From NCBI GenBank assembly GCA_021811315.1, contig JAJZPF010000025.1, positions 1 through 40,557 on the forward strand: a DNA stretch of 40,557 nucleotides, written 5' to 3'. The notes beneath the pieces are model-generated. The model was given only the letters and a program-made list of their open reading frames with translations, ran no database searches and had not been told where the DNA came from. The position numbers were made by a program, and so were the translations under genes. Shown piece by piece: positions 31,312 to 39,626 of the stretch. The number at the start of each line of letters is the position of its first letter. Position 1 is the stretch's first letter. This DNA comes from a bacterium. GTDB taxonomy: Bacteria > Elusimicrobiota > Elusimicrobia > Elusimicrobiales > UBA9959.

Positions 31312-31809
31312 TTACTTCGTCTTCCTGATATTGATGGGGAGCTTCGGGATACTGTCTTCGGCCAGCACGCCGGAGCCCATTACGTTAACGCCGGCGAAGA
31401 GGGTTTCTATGGTCTGGCCCGCCAGGTCTATTTTAAGGGCGAAACTGTTCCCGCCGCAATTCTCGAATGACGCGGTGAGGGCCGGCGTCACTGTGTCCAG
31501 TTTATAGACGCCTTTGCAGACCACGTCGCCGGCCGGGTCCCTGCGGATGACGGTCACGTCTTCGGCGACGAGCATCAGAAGTTCGGCGAACTTATAGGGC
31601 CTGACCGCGTACTCGCCCTTGATGGTCTCAGCGGTAATAGGAGTGGCGGCAATCCCGGCGGCCGGGGCCGGCGCGGGCGGCTGGGGGACAATGTTTTCAA
31701 GAGCGGCCGGTGGAACCGAATCGGCCAGGCGGAGAAAAGCGCTCCCGGCGGCCAATGCCGGCCCGGCGGAGATAACTGTCACTATCAAAGCGTAAAATGC
31801 TCTTTTCAT
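31312..31809 (-). CDS. Secreted protein of unknown function
   Basis: A 165-residue exported protein. Signal peptide 1-20, a Pro/Ala-rich low-complexity linker (about 38-55), then a compact mixed domain with two cysteines (about 97 and 118, VCKGVY and FENCGGN) that may form a disulfide. The domain layout is LLMLVAEDVTVIRRD, VYKLDTVTPALTASF, and a ALKIDLAGQTIETLFAGVNVMGSG strand-rich end. No family is recognised. A GAGGATATC leader supports the ATG at 31809, and a bidirectional terminator lies just downstream. The gene is alone; the gap of 232 bases beyond its start contains the promoter of the membrane protein on the other strand. Confidence 0.65.
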   Translation of the reverse strand: MKRAFYALIVTVISAGPALAAGSAFLRLADSVPPAALENIVPQPPAPAPAAGIAATPITAETIKGEYAVRPYKFAELLMLVAEDVTVIRRDPAGDVVCKGVYKLDTVTPALTASFENCGGNSFALKIDLAGQTIETLFAGVNVMGSGVLAEDSIPKLPINIRKTK

Positions 31810-31998
31810 TCGTGATATCCTCTTTCTTCGGTCATTATAGATCGTGCAGCGCGGTAACTTATATAAAGTATAACAAGGTGCGCTTACAAATACATGAGCC
31901 CAAGGTCCCGGTCCGGTATGGTCATTGGACGCCTGTTTTTACCCGATAGGCCTATGACCGGATGCCGCCCGGCCAGGCTGGCGGCGCCCGTAGTCCTC

Positions 31999-32007
31999 TG
32001 CTATACT
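31999..32007 (+). promoter_or_regulatory. Extended -10 promoter of the membrane protein gene
   Basis: TG-C-TATACT at 31999-32007, preceded by CTC and followed by TTAAAA, repeats the box at 14813 exactly. Transcription would start near 32014, just before the hairpin at 32011. Confidence 0.5.
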
Positions 32008-32010
32008 TAA

Positions 32011-32029
32011 AAAGGCAGCAGGAGCCTTT
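32011..32029 (+). promoter_or_regulatory. Hairpin carrying a Shine-Dalgarno sequence
   Basis: AAAGGC / GCCTTT around loop AGCAGGA, with AGGAG in the loop and its edge, 12 bases before the ATG at 32042. It matches the hairpin at 5070. Confidence 0.4.
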
Positions 32030-32041
32030 TATATTGTATAT

Positions 32042-32836
32042 ATGGGTTTAAACCGGTTTAAAAATATGTTCGGAGACCTGGCGGGCACGGCGGGGTGGCT
32101 GGTTCTTTCCTCGCTTCTTCTGCCGGTCGGCCTGTGGCTGCTTTTGATCGCCGCCGGCTTTCTGAGCTCCGGTTCGCTGTCCGAGCCCTATGACCGCCTG
32201 TTCGCGCTGAACCTGGGCATGCTTTTCAGCGGGTTCGGGATCTGGACCGCGCCGCTCGGCCTGCCTGTGGTGTTCAAACTGTTCGGCGTCCCGGAAAAAA
32301 ATTACAAGCTCATAACCCGCATACTGACCACTCCCTGGTTGCTGTCGCCGGGGCTGCTGGGCCTGGCCCTGTACGGCTGGCGAAGCGTGCGGCCCGGGCT
32401 GACCGGGCCGTACAACAGGGACAACACTTTGTTCCCGGCCGCTCTTCTTATTCTCCTGGCCGCGGGCCGCCTCGCTATAGAGATAGCTTTCACCCTGAAG
32501 CGCCGGAATTTCGGCAAAGCCGATTTCGACCCCGAGTCGGGCGAATGCGCTCCGGGGGAGGAGGCTTCAGGGGTCCTGACGCTGGGGAAGAAAGCGGCTT
32601 CCGTGGAAGGCAAACTGGAATTGTTCAGCGACGGGGACGCCCCGCTTGCGACCATCGCTGCCAGGGTCGGCCCGGCGGCTCCGACAGCGGACGGCTGGAC
32701 CTACCGCGTCTCCGCCGTGATCCCGGAAAGCCCGGCGGTAGTGGGCGCCGGCGGCTGGGTGCTCTCGGTCAAGGCCAAAGGCCCGACCGGCGGGACTATC
32801 GAAGAATCTTTCGACGTAGAGCCGCGCCGGAAATAG
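32042..32836 (+). CDS. Membrane protein with C-terminal beta domain
   Basis: A 264-residue membrane protein: four hydrophobic helices (about 15-42, 53-75, 92-109 and 126-145) followed by a soluble domain of about 110 residues (FDPESGECAPGEEASGVLTL, then alternating strands with VGPAAP and VGAGGWVLSVKAK). The tail resembles an arrestin-like or Ig-like beta sandwich, but I cannot name it. It belongs to no family that I recognise. AGGAG sits in a hairpin 12-17 bases upstream, so the ribosome binding site spacing is unusual. An alternative start is ATG at 32066. The DUF2157-like gene follows after 17 bases, so the two probably form an operon. Confidence 0.68.
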   Translation: MGLNRFKNMFGDLAGTAGWLVLSSLLLPVGLWLLLIAAGFLSSGSLSEPYDRLFALNLGMLFSGFGIWTAPLGLPVVFKLFGVPEKNYKLITRILTTPWLLSPGLLGLALYGWRSVRPGLTGPYNRDNTLFPAALLILLAAGRLAIEIAFTLKRRNFGKADFDPESGECAPGEEASGVLTLGKKAASVEGKLELFSDGDAPLATIAARVGPAAPTADGWTYRVSAVIPESPAVVGAGGWVLSVKAKGPTGGTIEESFDVEPRRK

Positions 32837-32853
32837 CGGCGGGGGGATAAAAT

Positions 32854-33687
32854 ATGAAAGTTACGCTTGACCTCGATAAACTTCTTGCGGCCGGCAAGAT
32901 CACGAAAGAAGAATATGACCGCCTGGCCGAGCTCTCGAGGCGGTCGGTGAAGTCGCATACTTTCAACGTGCTGATAGTCCTCGCCGGCATCGCGGTAGCC
33001 GCGGGCCTCGTGGGGATGTTCCCGGCTTTTTTCGCGGAGCTGGCAAGGGTTCTCGTTTCCGCTTTCAACCGCGACGGGGCGCATCTTCTCCTTGTGCTCG
33101 GCCTGCTCGCGTGGGGGGGCTATAACAGGAGCGGTTTCCACGTCGGCCTGAGCAGCCTGGTGATCCTTAACTGGCTGGGAGGGAGCGCTTTTTACGAGCA
33201 CGGCGGCTATTTCATAGCCATCAGGCAGCCGGCGCCTACGGTAATGGTGTTTTCATTTCTCAGCCTGGCCGGCCTCGCCGTATCAAGGCAGCTGCCGTGG
33301 GATTTCCAGCGGCTGGCCCTGATCTTCTCCAGGACCTGCCTGTTCATCGTGAACATGGGCTTCTGGGTCGGCTCCATCTGGGGCAGCCCCTACCTGGGCT
33401 CCAATATCCCCGATTATGTCTTTGCCGTTTTCTGGGCCCTGGCGCTGCTGTCCGTCGCGCTTTGGGCGGCCCGCGAAGGAAGGCTTTTCGTCGTGAACCT
33501 CAGCGTGGTTTTCGGCTCCATTCATTTCTACACCCAATGGTTCGAAAGGCTGGGCGCCAACCCCGGTTCCTTGCTGGCCGCGGGCGCTATAGCGCTGCTG
33601 ATAACTTATTACCTCAGGGATTATAATCAGAAGTTCCGCAAGGCCGCGGAGCCCGCCGCTGAGGAAAAGCCGGTGGGCGGGGTATAG
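32854..33687 (+). CDS. DUF2157-like polytopic membrane protein
   Basis: A 277-residue membrane protein. The N-terminal 35 residues form a soluble helix-turn-helix-like start (LDLDKLLAAGKITKEEYDRL), typical of the short SHOCT/DUF2157-type heads that precede membrane helices. About eight hydrophobic segments follow, with a small C-terminal Glu/Pro-rich tail. DUF2157 membership is a guess; the function is unknown. GGGGGATAAA precedes the ATG. It shares a transcript with the gene at 32042, so the two may act together in the inner membrane. No terminator is evident within 70 bases after it. Confidence 0.65.
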   Translation: MKVTLDLDKLLAAGKITKEEYDRLAELSRRSVKSHTFNVLIVLAGIAVAAGLVGMFPAFFAELARVLVSAFNRDGAHLLLVLGLLAWGGYNRSGFHVGLSSLVILNWLGGSAFYEHGGYFIAIRQPAPTVMVFSFLSLAGLAVSRQLPWDFQRLALIFSRTCLFIVNMGFWVGSIWGSPYLGSNIPDYVFAVFWALALLSVALWAAREGRLFVVNLSVVFGSIHFYTQWFERLGANPGSLLAAGAIALLITYYLRDYNQKFRKAAEPAAEEKPVGGV

Positions 33688-33745
33688 GTCTTTCGGGCAA
33701 TCCGGACTGGCCCGATATGCCCTTACGGCGGCAAGGCCGGCGGCT

Positions 33746-33854
33746 TATACTATTAAGGTGCCGGACGCGGCGATCCGCGCCGCCTGCCGCCGCTCAAGGC
33801 GGCTGGCGTATGCGCGGAACGTCTGCTATGCTATATTGCGGCGTTTCACGGAGG
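33746..33854 (+). promoter_or_regulatory. Promoter boxes and ribosome binding site of the protease gene
   Basis: TATACT at 33746-33751 and TATATT at 33832-33837 (behind TGC) are both plausible -10 boxes; the second gives the shorter leader. GGAGG at 33850-33854 fixes the ATG at 33860. Confidence 0.4.
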
Positions 33855-33859
33855 AAATT

Positions 33860-34885
33860 ATGAAGATAAAACATCTGGTCCTGCTGCTGACGGCGGTCAT
33901 CCCCGCTTATTTACTGCTCGCGCCGAAGGCGAAGCCCGTGCCTTCCGACCTGCGCGACGCCGTTTCCGACGGGGCTTTCGACTCCCTGCCGGGCGTGAGT
34001 ACCGGGGTTAATTCGCCGGAGGTTTCGGCCCCCGCGTACCAGGAGGAGACCTCCGACCGCAAGTCCATTTACGGCGACGACGACCGGACGGACTATTACA
34101 GCGCGGACCCGGTCAAGAGGTCGCTGGCGGATTCGGTCGTTTCGTTCTGGGAATCCGGCTCCGTCACGATGGCCGGCGGCAAAGCTTTGCTCGGCGTAAT
34201 GAATTTCGGCCGCGCCGCGAGGCTCTGCCCCGGCGAGAAGTTCGCCGAACAGCCCATAGGCGCTTTCTGCTCCGGCACGCTGGTGGGCGAGGATATCGTC
34301 ATGACGGCCGGCCACTGCATAGTCGACCAGGCTAAATGCGCCGACACCAAGCTTGTCTTCGGCTACTCCCTGAAAAAAGCCGGCGATTATCCCAGCTCGG
34401 TACCGCCGGAAGACGTTTACAGCTGCAGCAGCATCATCAAGCGGGACCTCGACGTTACCCCCGGTTTCCTCGCTAGCATCTGGAACGGCGGTCCCGGCCC
34501 GGACTTCGCGCTGATAAAGCTGGACAGGAAAGTCGCCGGCCGCAAGCCGCTGGCCGTGAACAGGCGTTCCAAGCCGGCCAACGGCGACCAGCTGTTCGTG
34601 ATAGGCCACCCTGTGGGCCTGCCCGTCAAGATAGCCGGGAACGCGAAAGTGCGCAAGGCCTCGCCCAGGTATTTCTTCCTGACCGACCTCGACACTTTCG
34701 GCGGCAATTCCGGCAGCGCCGTGTTCAACGCGAAGACCAACCTGATAGAGGGCATTTTGGTGCGCGGCGACGTGGACTTCGTCAATTCACCGGCGGGCTG
34801 CAAGGTGGCCTCCGTGGTCCCGCAGGAAGGCGGCCATGGCGAGGCCGTGACCAAGATCTCCGTGCTGGAGAAGTTCATCCCCTGA
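33860..34885 (+). CDS. Secreted trypsin-like serine peptidase
   Basis: A 341-residue exported S1-fold serine peptidase. Signal peptide 1-19, then a pro- or linker region (about 20-105) with acidic and Ser/Tyr-rich stretches, then the protease: H152 in MTAGHC, D215 in PDFALIKL, and S284 in GGNSGSAV complete the catalytic triad. Disulfide cysteines flank the histidine (CSGT and GHC). The oxyanion segment FGGNSGS is normal. It would degrade or mature secreted proteins. The start at 33860 is fixed by GGAGG; the GTG at 33758 gives no signal peptide. A terminator follows at 34909. Likely monocistronic. Confidence 0.9.
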   Translation: MKIKHLVLLLTAVIPAYLLLAPKAKPVPSDLRDAVSDGAFDSLPGVSTGVNSPEVSAPAYQEETSDRKSIYGDDDRTDYYSADPVKRSLADSVVSFWESGSVTMAGGKALLGVMNFGRAARLCPGEKFAEQPIGAFCSGTLVGEDIVMTAGHCIVDQAKCADTKLVFGYSLKKAGDYPSSVPPEDVYSCSSIIKRDLDVTPGFLASIWNGGPGPDFALIKLDRKVAGRKPLAVNRRSKPANGDQLFVIGHPVGLPVKIAGNAKVRKASPRYFFLTDLDTFGGNSGSAVFNAKTNLIEGILVRGDVDFVNSPAGCKVASVVPQEGGHGEAVTKISVLEKFIP

Positions 34886-34908
34886 AAAAGCGGGCAGAGT
34901 GAAGCCAG

Positions 34909-34938
34909 GCCGCCGGGAAAGTTCCCGGCGGCTTTGTT
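34909..34938 (+). terminator. Rho-independent terminator, CCGCCGGG-like
   Basis: An 11-base stem GCCGCCGGGAA / TTCCCGGCGGC with two unpaired bases at the tip and a TTTGTTTT tail. A longer relative of the terminators at 1238 and 3736. Confidence 0.88.
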
Positions 34939-35011
34939 TTGCGCGGGCGGGTTCCAGCGGCAATTTAGTATTATTTGAGCTGCGGCGCGGGTAAATCAAG
35001 CGGGAGGGTTT

Positions 35012-35581
35012 ATGAAATACTGGGCGTACCTGAACAATAAAGTCTGCGGCCCGTACGAAAAAGAAAAACTGGCCGAGCTTCCTAATTTCAGCCTCGCTTT
35101 AGCTCTCTGCCCGGACGCGCCGGGCGGGGCGCAGGCCAACGACTGGAAACCGGCGTCCGCTTTTCCCGAGGTCCTGGCTATGTTCGGTACCGCTCCCGCG
35201 CCCGAGCAGCCCAGGAACCCGGCCGTCCAGTCTCCCATCATGATGACCATGAGAGGGACCTTGATAGAAGACCCGGTCGCCGAGGAGCCGGCCGCGAAGC
35301 CGCAGCCTGCCGCCTCTCCTGCCCGGGCGGTCGCGCCTGCCGCCGCCGAGCTGCCGGTTGAAATGCCCGCCGCCGCGGCTCCCGCCAGAACGGCGCCTCT
35401 CCCCGAAAAGACCGCCAGCCGGGAGCAGGAGCCCCTGATGGAAAGACTCGGCCAGCTGAGCGCTATGCTCGTCTCCATAGGGAATACCCAGTCGCAGCTG
35501 CTCGAAAGGCTTGGCCGCGTCGAAGGCGCCGTCGGAGAGATGAAAGCCCTGCTTCTGCCGCCTCCCCCTGGAAAGAATTGA
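35012..35581 (+). CDS. GYF_2-like protein with coiled-coil tail
   Basis: A 189-residue soluble protein. The N-terminus (about 1-50; KYWAYLNNKVCGPYEKEKL, W at 46) is a GYF_2-type domain shorter than in the membrane protein at 14853. Residues 60-135 are a low-complexity Pro/Ala/Glu linker. The end (about 140-180) is a leucine-rich helix that should form a coiled coil (MERLGQLSAMLVSIG, LLERLGRVEGAVGEM). There are no membrane helices, so it is cytoplasmic; it may self-associate and hold a peptide partner. GGGAGGG precedes the ATG. Terminated well away from its neighbours; no operon partner. Confidence 0.72.
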   Translation: MKYWAYLNNKVCGPYEKEKLAELPNFSLALALCPDAPGGAQANDWKPASAFPEVLAMFGTAPAPEQPRNPAVQSPIMMTMRGTLIEDPVAEEPAAKPQPAASPARAVAPAAAELPVEMPAAAAPARTAPLPEKTASREQEPLMERLGQLSAMLVSIGNTQSQLLERLGRVEGAVGEMKALLLPPPPGKN

Positions 35582-35597
35582 CGCCCCGGCGGCCAAA

Positions 35598-35626
35598 TTG
35601 ACAATAGGCGGGCAAACTGGTAAATT
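35598..35626 (+). promoter_or_regulatory. Promoter of the gene at 35654
   Basis: A perfect TTGACA at 35598-35603, a 17-base spacer, and TAAATT at 35621-35626, preceded by TG. This is the cleanest two-box promoter in the window apart from that at 40508. Confidence 0.65.
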
Positions 35627-35653
35627 TTGTTTTAACCTGGAGAGAGGGACTAA

Positions 35654-36724
35654 ATGAAAAAAATAATATTTCTCGTAGTTTTAGCCGCGCTGCCGGGCGC
35701 GCTGGCCGCGCAGCCCGCGGCCCTGGACCAATTGGGCGGCCTGCCGTCTTTAAGGGGCGCGCCCGCCGTACCGGCCGCCGTTCCAGCGGTTCCGGAGGTT
35801 TCCAAAGACAGGAACACGCTTATGCTGCTCGACCCGCGCACAGGGAAGGTGCAGGCGGTGGTTCCGGTAGGCGGCGGTTTCATCTACGCCTCCACCGGGA
35901 AATTCCAGCCCGCCGTCTATAACGGCAGCGGCTATATACTTTCCGACGGGCAGTACCTGCCCGTGGTCGGCGGCGGCCGCAAAGCGCGGTCCGCCGGCCT
36001 TTCCGGCAAATGGCTGGGCCAGGGCGAATGGACCTACCAGGGCTCGGGCGCCCATTGCTACATGGACATGGAGTTCGAGGACGGGGCGGATTATCTTTTC
36101 CGGAAAAGCGGCTACTTCGACTGCTCCGTGGCCGGCCTGGCCGTAGAGCCGGCCCGGTTCGTAAAAAAGGGAACGCAGCTGCTTGACCAGGCCGGGCAGG
36201 TGGCCGGTTCATACGAGAATAATGTCATCACCCTTAACGAAGCTTACGACGCGAATGTGGACATAAAGACCATCATAAAGGTCAGCGGGCTGCATTTCGA
36301 CTATTCCGAGGTCTGGACCGAGAAGAGCGGCCGCGAGCTTTACAATATCCAGGGCCGCCTTTTCACCGGCGGGAAAGCGCGGGTCGCCGGCCCGGCGGCA
36401 CAGAAGATGTGGGAAGCCCTGAACCTGATGGCGAAATTCGAGGACCTGCCGCTGCACGTTATCGCCGGCGACGCCGATACGATCTCGGTCCGCAGCCTTA
36501 CCTGCGCCTCCGAAATGTACGACGCCTGCTCTTTCTTCGTGAAAGTGAACGGCGCCGAGAAGCTTATAGTGCATACCGACGCCGCCGGGAAAATAATAGA
36601 CGCCCTCTACGAGAACGGGATCTACCCGAGCGAGGACGATCCCAGCCTGTCCCAGTCCGCCGGCAACGTTTCCTGCACCAAAACCGGCGGCAATTACGAG
36701 TGCGCGATAGGGGATAAAAAATAG
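35654..36724 (+). CDS. Secreted protein of unknown function, possible lipocalin-like domain
   Basis: A 356-residue exported protein (signal peptide 1-19), with a Pro/Ala/Val-rich linker to about residue 45. The middle (about 110-235) begins LSGKWLGQGEW and continues through alternating strands (FEDGADYLFRKSGYFDCS, YENNVITLNEAY), the appearance of a lipocalin-like barrel with paired cysteines. The C-terminal part (about 250-356) has two further cysteine pairs and a helix-strand mix. No named family is certain. The promoter is strong and the terminator at 36751 is close, so it is likely an abundant, monocistronic transcript. Confidence 0.62.
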   Translation: MKKIIFLVVLAALPGALAAQPAALDQLGGLPSLRGAPAVPAAVPAVPEVSKDRNTLMLLDPRTGKVQAVVPVGGGFIYASTGKFQPAVYNGSGYILSDGQYLPVVGGGRKARSAGLSGKWLGQGEWTYQGSGAHCYMDMEFEDGADYLFRKSGYFDCSVAGLAVEPARFVKKGTQLLDQAGQVAGSYENNVITLNEAYDANVDIKTIIKVSGLHFDYSEVWTEKSGRELYNIQGRLFTGGKARVAGPAAQKMWEALNLMAKFEDLPLHVIAGDADTISVRSLTCASEMYDACSFFVKVNGAEKLIVHTDAAGKIIDALYENGIYPSEDDPSLSQSAGNVSCTKTGGNYECAIGDKK

Positions 36725-36750
36725 TTTTAAAGCGGAGCGCAGCCAGCAGG

Positions 36751-36780
36751 CCGCCGGGAAAGCCCGGCGGTTCTGTTTTG
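36751..36780 (+). terminator. Rho-independent terminator, CCGCCGGG family
   Basis: CCGCCGGG / CCCGGCGG with loop AAAG and a TTCTGTTTTG tail. It differs from the core repeat only in the loop. Confidence 0.85.
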
Positions 36781-36814
36781 TAAAATATTCCGGCGTTTAA
36801 AAGGGAAAGAGATA

Positions 36815-37249
36815 ATGAAAGAATATCCGGACCTCAGGATGCATACCGCCGAGCATATACTGAACCAGACCATGGTGCGCCTGTTCGGCTGCGGCCGGTC
36901 TTTCAGCTCGCACATAGAAAAAAAGAAATCAAAATGCGATTACAGGTTCGACAGGAACCTGACCGGCGAAGAGACGGCGGAGATAGAAAAGCGGGTCAAC
37001 GAGGTGATAAAGGCGGACTTAGCAGTCAGGGAAGAGCTTGTCACGAAGGAAGAAGCCGCTGGCAAGCTGGACCTCGGCCGGCTGCCGGAGGGGACGGGGG
37101 ACAGCCTGCGCGTCATCCGGATAGGGGATTACGACGCCTGCCCGTGCATCGGGGAGCACGTGGCTTCCACCGGCGAGATAGGCGGCTTCAGGATAGCTTC
37201 CAGCAGTTTCGAGGACGGGGTGCTCAGGATACGGTTTAAATTAGCTTAG
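36815..37249 (+). CDS. Free-standing alanyl-tRNA editing protein (AlaX-like)
   Basis: A 144-residue stand-alone editing domain related to AlaX and to the editing domain of alanyl- and threonyl-tRNA synthetases. It hydrolyses mischarged aminoacyl-tRNA (Ser- or Gly-tRNA-Ala in AlaX). Zinc-binding motifs are HTAEH (H10, H14) and C-P-C-x3-H (C111, H115), and the editing loop GEIGGFRIAS is present. The length suits the short AlaX-S type. The start ATG lies after GAGAT. It is cytoplasmic and stands alone, convergent with the histidine phosphatase operon, with only 12 bases between the two genes. Confidence 0.88.
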   Translation: MKEYPDLRMHTAEHILNQTMVRLFGCGRSFSSHIEKKKSKCDYRFDRNLTGEETAEIEKRVNEVIKADLAVREELVTKEEAAGKLDLGRLPEGTGDSLRVIRIGDYDACPCIGEHVASTGEIGGFRIASSSFEDGVLRIRFKLA

Positions 37250-37261
37250 GTTTCGCGCCGT

Positions 37262-37858
37262 TCACTTGGGGCTGTCGCCAGGCAGCAGGCGCTGCGGGAT
37301 ATTCTTGAAAGAGACGACCTTGCCGCGGTAAAGGTCGAGGATCCAGGCCCTGTCGAAGCTCTGGTCGGGCCAGGCCGCCGGCAGGGAGACCTGCGCGTCC
37401 GGCGCCCCGTTGTACTCCGCCAGTTCGTTTACGATCTCGATAATGTTCGTATGCTGCCAGCAGACGAGAACCATCTTCCCCGTATAAGCGGGGTTCTCCA
37501 TTATATCCACGGCTATTTTATGCGTCTGCCCGCGCGTGAAATCCGTATTTATGGTTTTCTTCAAAGTGCGGGCGAGCGGGGTCACCGTCTGTATTGAGCG
37601 GATAGAGCTGTCCTCGTTCTTAGGGGCCGCGGCGTAGATGGCGTACGGGGTCCCGTGCTGCGTGACGGCGGGCGAGGTCTGGAAGAACCAGACCAGCGCT
37701 TCGGCGCGCTTCCAGCCTTTCTCGCTCAGCTCGCTGCCGTTCTCCGGCTTTTCCGCGTGGCGGATAAAGATCACCTGCGCCGGCGCGGCGAAGGCCTGAG
37801 CGGCGAAAGCGAGCGCGGCGGCGGCGCCGAAGACAAGGGTCAATACATTTTTTCTCAT
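37262..37858 (-). CDS. Exported histidine phosphatase
   Basis: A 198-residue phosphatase of the histidine phosphatase (phosphoglycerate-mutase-like) superfamily. Signal peptide 1-25, then the catalytic motif FIRHAEKP (R33, H34). The second active-site His lies in CWQHTN (near 134). The length is normal for the compact branch. It would act on phosphate esters in the periplasm. The start ATG at 37858 overlaps the stop of the upstream pseudouridine synthase gene by four bases (ATGA), so the two are translationally coupled. It is the last gene of a three-gene minus-strand operon with an L,D-transpeptidase. Confidence 0.88.
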   Translation of the reverse strand: MRKNVLTLVFGAAAALAFAAQAFAAPAQVIFIRHAEKPENGSELSEKGWKRAEALVWFFQTSPAVTQHGTPYAIYAAAPKNEDSSIRSIQTVTPLARTLKKTINTDFTRGQTHKIAVDIMENPAYTGKMVLVCWQHTNIIEIVNELAEYNGAPDAQVSLPAAWPDQSFDRAWILDLYRGKVVSFKNIPQRLLPGDSPK

Positions 37859-38682
37859 AGTCCTTCCGGGATGGCGACGCCGCGCGAGGCGCAAAAAGCG
37901 CGCAGGTCGGCGGGGAACGGCGACGTGAAAACGCGGTCCAGGCCCGCCGTCCTCATATCTATTTCCGAGCAATGCAGGGCCTGGCGGGGCAGAAGGAGCC
38001 TTTCCTCCAGGGCCGGGGTCCAGCCGGTTTCGATGAACTCCAGGAACAAGCGTTCGTCCGGGCCGTAGATCTTGTCGCCGGCGAGGCAATGCCCGAGCCA
38101 TTGCGCGTGGGCCCTGATCTGGTGCTTGCGGCCGGTCTCGGTAACGACGCGGGCCAGCGTGAAGCCGCCGCCGCGGGAAAGAGGAATGAAGCGCGTGACG
38201 GCGGCCTGGCCGTCTGGCCGCACCGCCGATTTGGCCAGGACAGGGCTTTCCACGTCGTCGCCGAGGGGTTGGTCTACCGTCACTGGTTCCGAAAATTCTC
38301 CCGTCATGACAGCGAGGTAAACTTTGCCGGTCTGCCGGAGCCGCATAGCTTTTTGGAGCCGGTCGGCCACCACCGGATCTTTAGCGAATACCACTACGCC
38401 GCTGGTCTCGCGGTCGAGGCGGAAGACCAGGTGCGAGGCCGCCAGGCCGGAATATTCCCGCACCGCGCCGGCGAGGCTGGACCAGGGGCCGGCCTTGGAC
38501 GGGTGGCAGACCACGTCACCGGGTTTATTTATGACTATCACCTGTTCGTCCTCGTGGAGGATCCAGCTTTTTATCTCCCCGGGCGTCATGATGCGGACGC
38601 GCGGCTCCTTGAGGACGCGCGGCCAGGCGCAGGCCAGGCGGGGATTGAGGACGGCGGGGGGAGGATTCAGGGTCAAGGTCAT
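37855..38682 (-). CDS. RluA-type pseudouridine synthase
   Basis: A 275-residue pseudouridine synthase of the RluA family, converting uridine to pseudouridine in rRNA or tRNA. The catalytic Asp is D90 in FRLDRETSG, the other signatures being NKPGDVVCHPS, GKVYLAVMTGEFSEP, and RKHQIRAHAQWLGH. The usual H of HRLD is F88 here. There is no S4 domain, so it is of the RluA/TruC sort. An internal start (ATG at 38589) is possible, but the long N-terminus is kept because it overlaps nothing. It begins five bases after the L,D-transpeptidase stop, so the three genes form one transcript. Confidence 0.92.
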   Translation of the reverse strand: MTLTLNPPPAVLNPRLACAWPRVLKEPRVRIMTPGEIKSWILHEDEQVIVINKPGDVVCHPSKAGPWSSLAGAVREYSGLAASHLVFRLDRETSGVVVFAKDPVVADRLQKAMRLRQTGKVYLAVMTGEFSEPVTVDQPLGDDVESPVLAKSAVRPDGQAAVTRFIPLSRGGGFTLARVVTETGRKHQIRAHAQWLGHCLAGDKIYGPDERLFLEFIETGWTPALEERLLLPRQALHCSEIDMRTAGLDRVFTSPFPADLRAFCASRGVAIPEGL

Positions 38683-38687
38683 TAAAT

Positions 38688-39626
38688 TCAGAACTCGCTT
38701 CCGCTCAGGCCGGCGTAGATCAGGGCGCCGCCGCTAAGGGTGTTCAGCGCGGTGCGGATCTCGGTGGTGGAGACGGCCAGGCAGCCGAAAGAGCGGCCCT
38801 GCGTCATGTTCGCTTCCCTGACATAGGCGGATTCGTGCAGGACCACGGCCCTTGAAAGAGCGTTGGAATTGGTGGAGGACTGGCCGAGCAGCCTCATTGA
38901 CTTGCCGTGGCTGCCGGTGTAGAGAGCGCCGGTCAGGTAGAAGCCCAGCGAAGAGGCCTTCGACTCGGGCACATTGCTGAATTTGGTGGCGTAGCCGTCG
39001 CCGTCCGGGTCGGAGCCTTTGCCGTGCGCCACGCGCATCGCGTGCACTTCGCCGCTCTGCATATTCAGTATATAGAACCGCGCCCTGCTTGAATGGGCGG
39101 TGAAATCTACTATGCCGATATAGTTCTTGTTCTTGATCTTGTCCTGGTTCGCGCTGAAATATTCCAGGGCCTTGCGCTTGAGGTCCTCGGGGATGGTTCC
39201 GCCGTTGCCGCCGCCGGCGGGGGGCTGCTGGTATTGCGGAGGCTGCTGGGGCTGTCCGGGCTGCTGGTCGGCGGGGGGTTCCTGAAGGTCGGCGGGGTCT
39301 ATAGGCTTATAGGTCTCCCCTTCGGTATACTGCTCTTCGGACTTGTCGTCATCCAGGGTCCCTTCCACCTGTGGAACTTCCGTTAAGGGGTTCGTTACCT
39401 CAATATCCCCGTTGGGGCTGAACAGAAGTTTGAAGAAATTAATTATAAGCTGGGCCAGGACCGGGGTGGGCTGGATCTCGTACTGGGTCGTGGCTGATTT
39501 CTGCTTGAGGCTCCCGGTCTCTATCCTTATGTTCTCGGAGGATTTGCGCAGCCTCTCCAGGTTTTGCGCCAGGAGCGGGCCGGAAGAGAGGACCACCGAC
39601 ATCGCGACAAGAATTATTTTCTTCAT
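38688..39626 (-). CDS. Exported murein L,D-transpeptidase domain protein
   Basis: A 312-residue exported protein. Signal peptide 1-21, a long Gln/Pro-rich region (about 90-145) and a murein L,D-transpeptidase domain (YkuD_2 type, about 150-312). The family pattern is complete: IVDFTAHSSRARFYI, VAHGKGS, FSNVPESKASSLGFYLTG, GSHGKSMRLLG, and the nucleophile C282 in GRSFGCLAVS. Such enzymes crosslink peptidoglycan or attach proteins to it; the YkuD_2 branch is less well studied. It opens the operon with the pseudouridine synthase and the histidine phosphatase. AGGAG precedes the ATG. Confidence 0.92.
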   Translation of the reverse strand: MKKIILVAMSVVLSSGPLLAQNLERLRKSSENIRIETGSLKQKSATTQYEIQPTPVLAQLIINFFKLLFSPNGDIEVTNPLTEVPQVEGTLDDDKSEEQYTEGETYKPIDPADLQEPPADQQPGQPQQPPQYQQPPAGGGNGGTIPEDLKRKALEYFSANQDKIKNKNYIGIVDFTAHSSRARFYILNMQSGEVHAMRVAHGKGSDPDGDGYATKFSNVPESKASSLGFYLTGALYTGSHGKSMRLLGQSSTNSNALSRAVVLHESAYVREANMTQGRSFGCLAVSTTEIRTALNTLSGGALIYAGLSGSEF

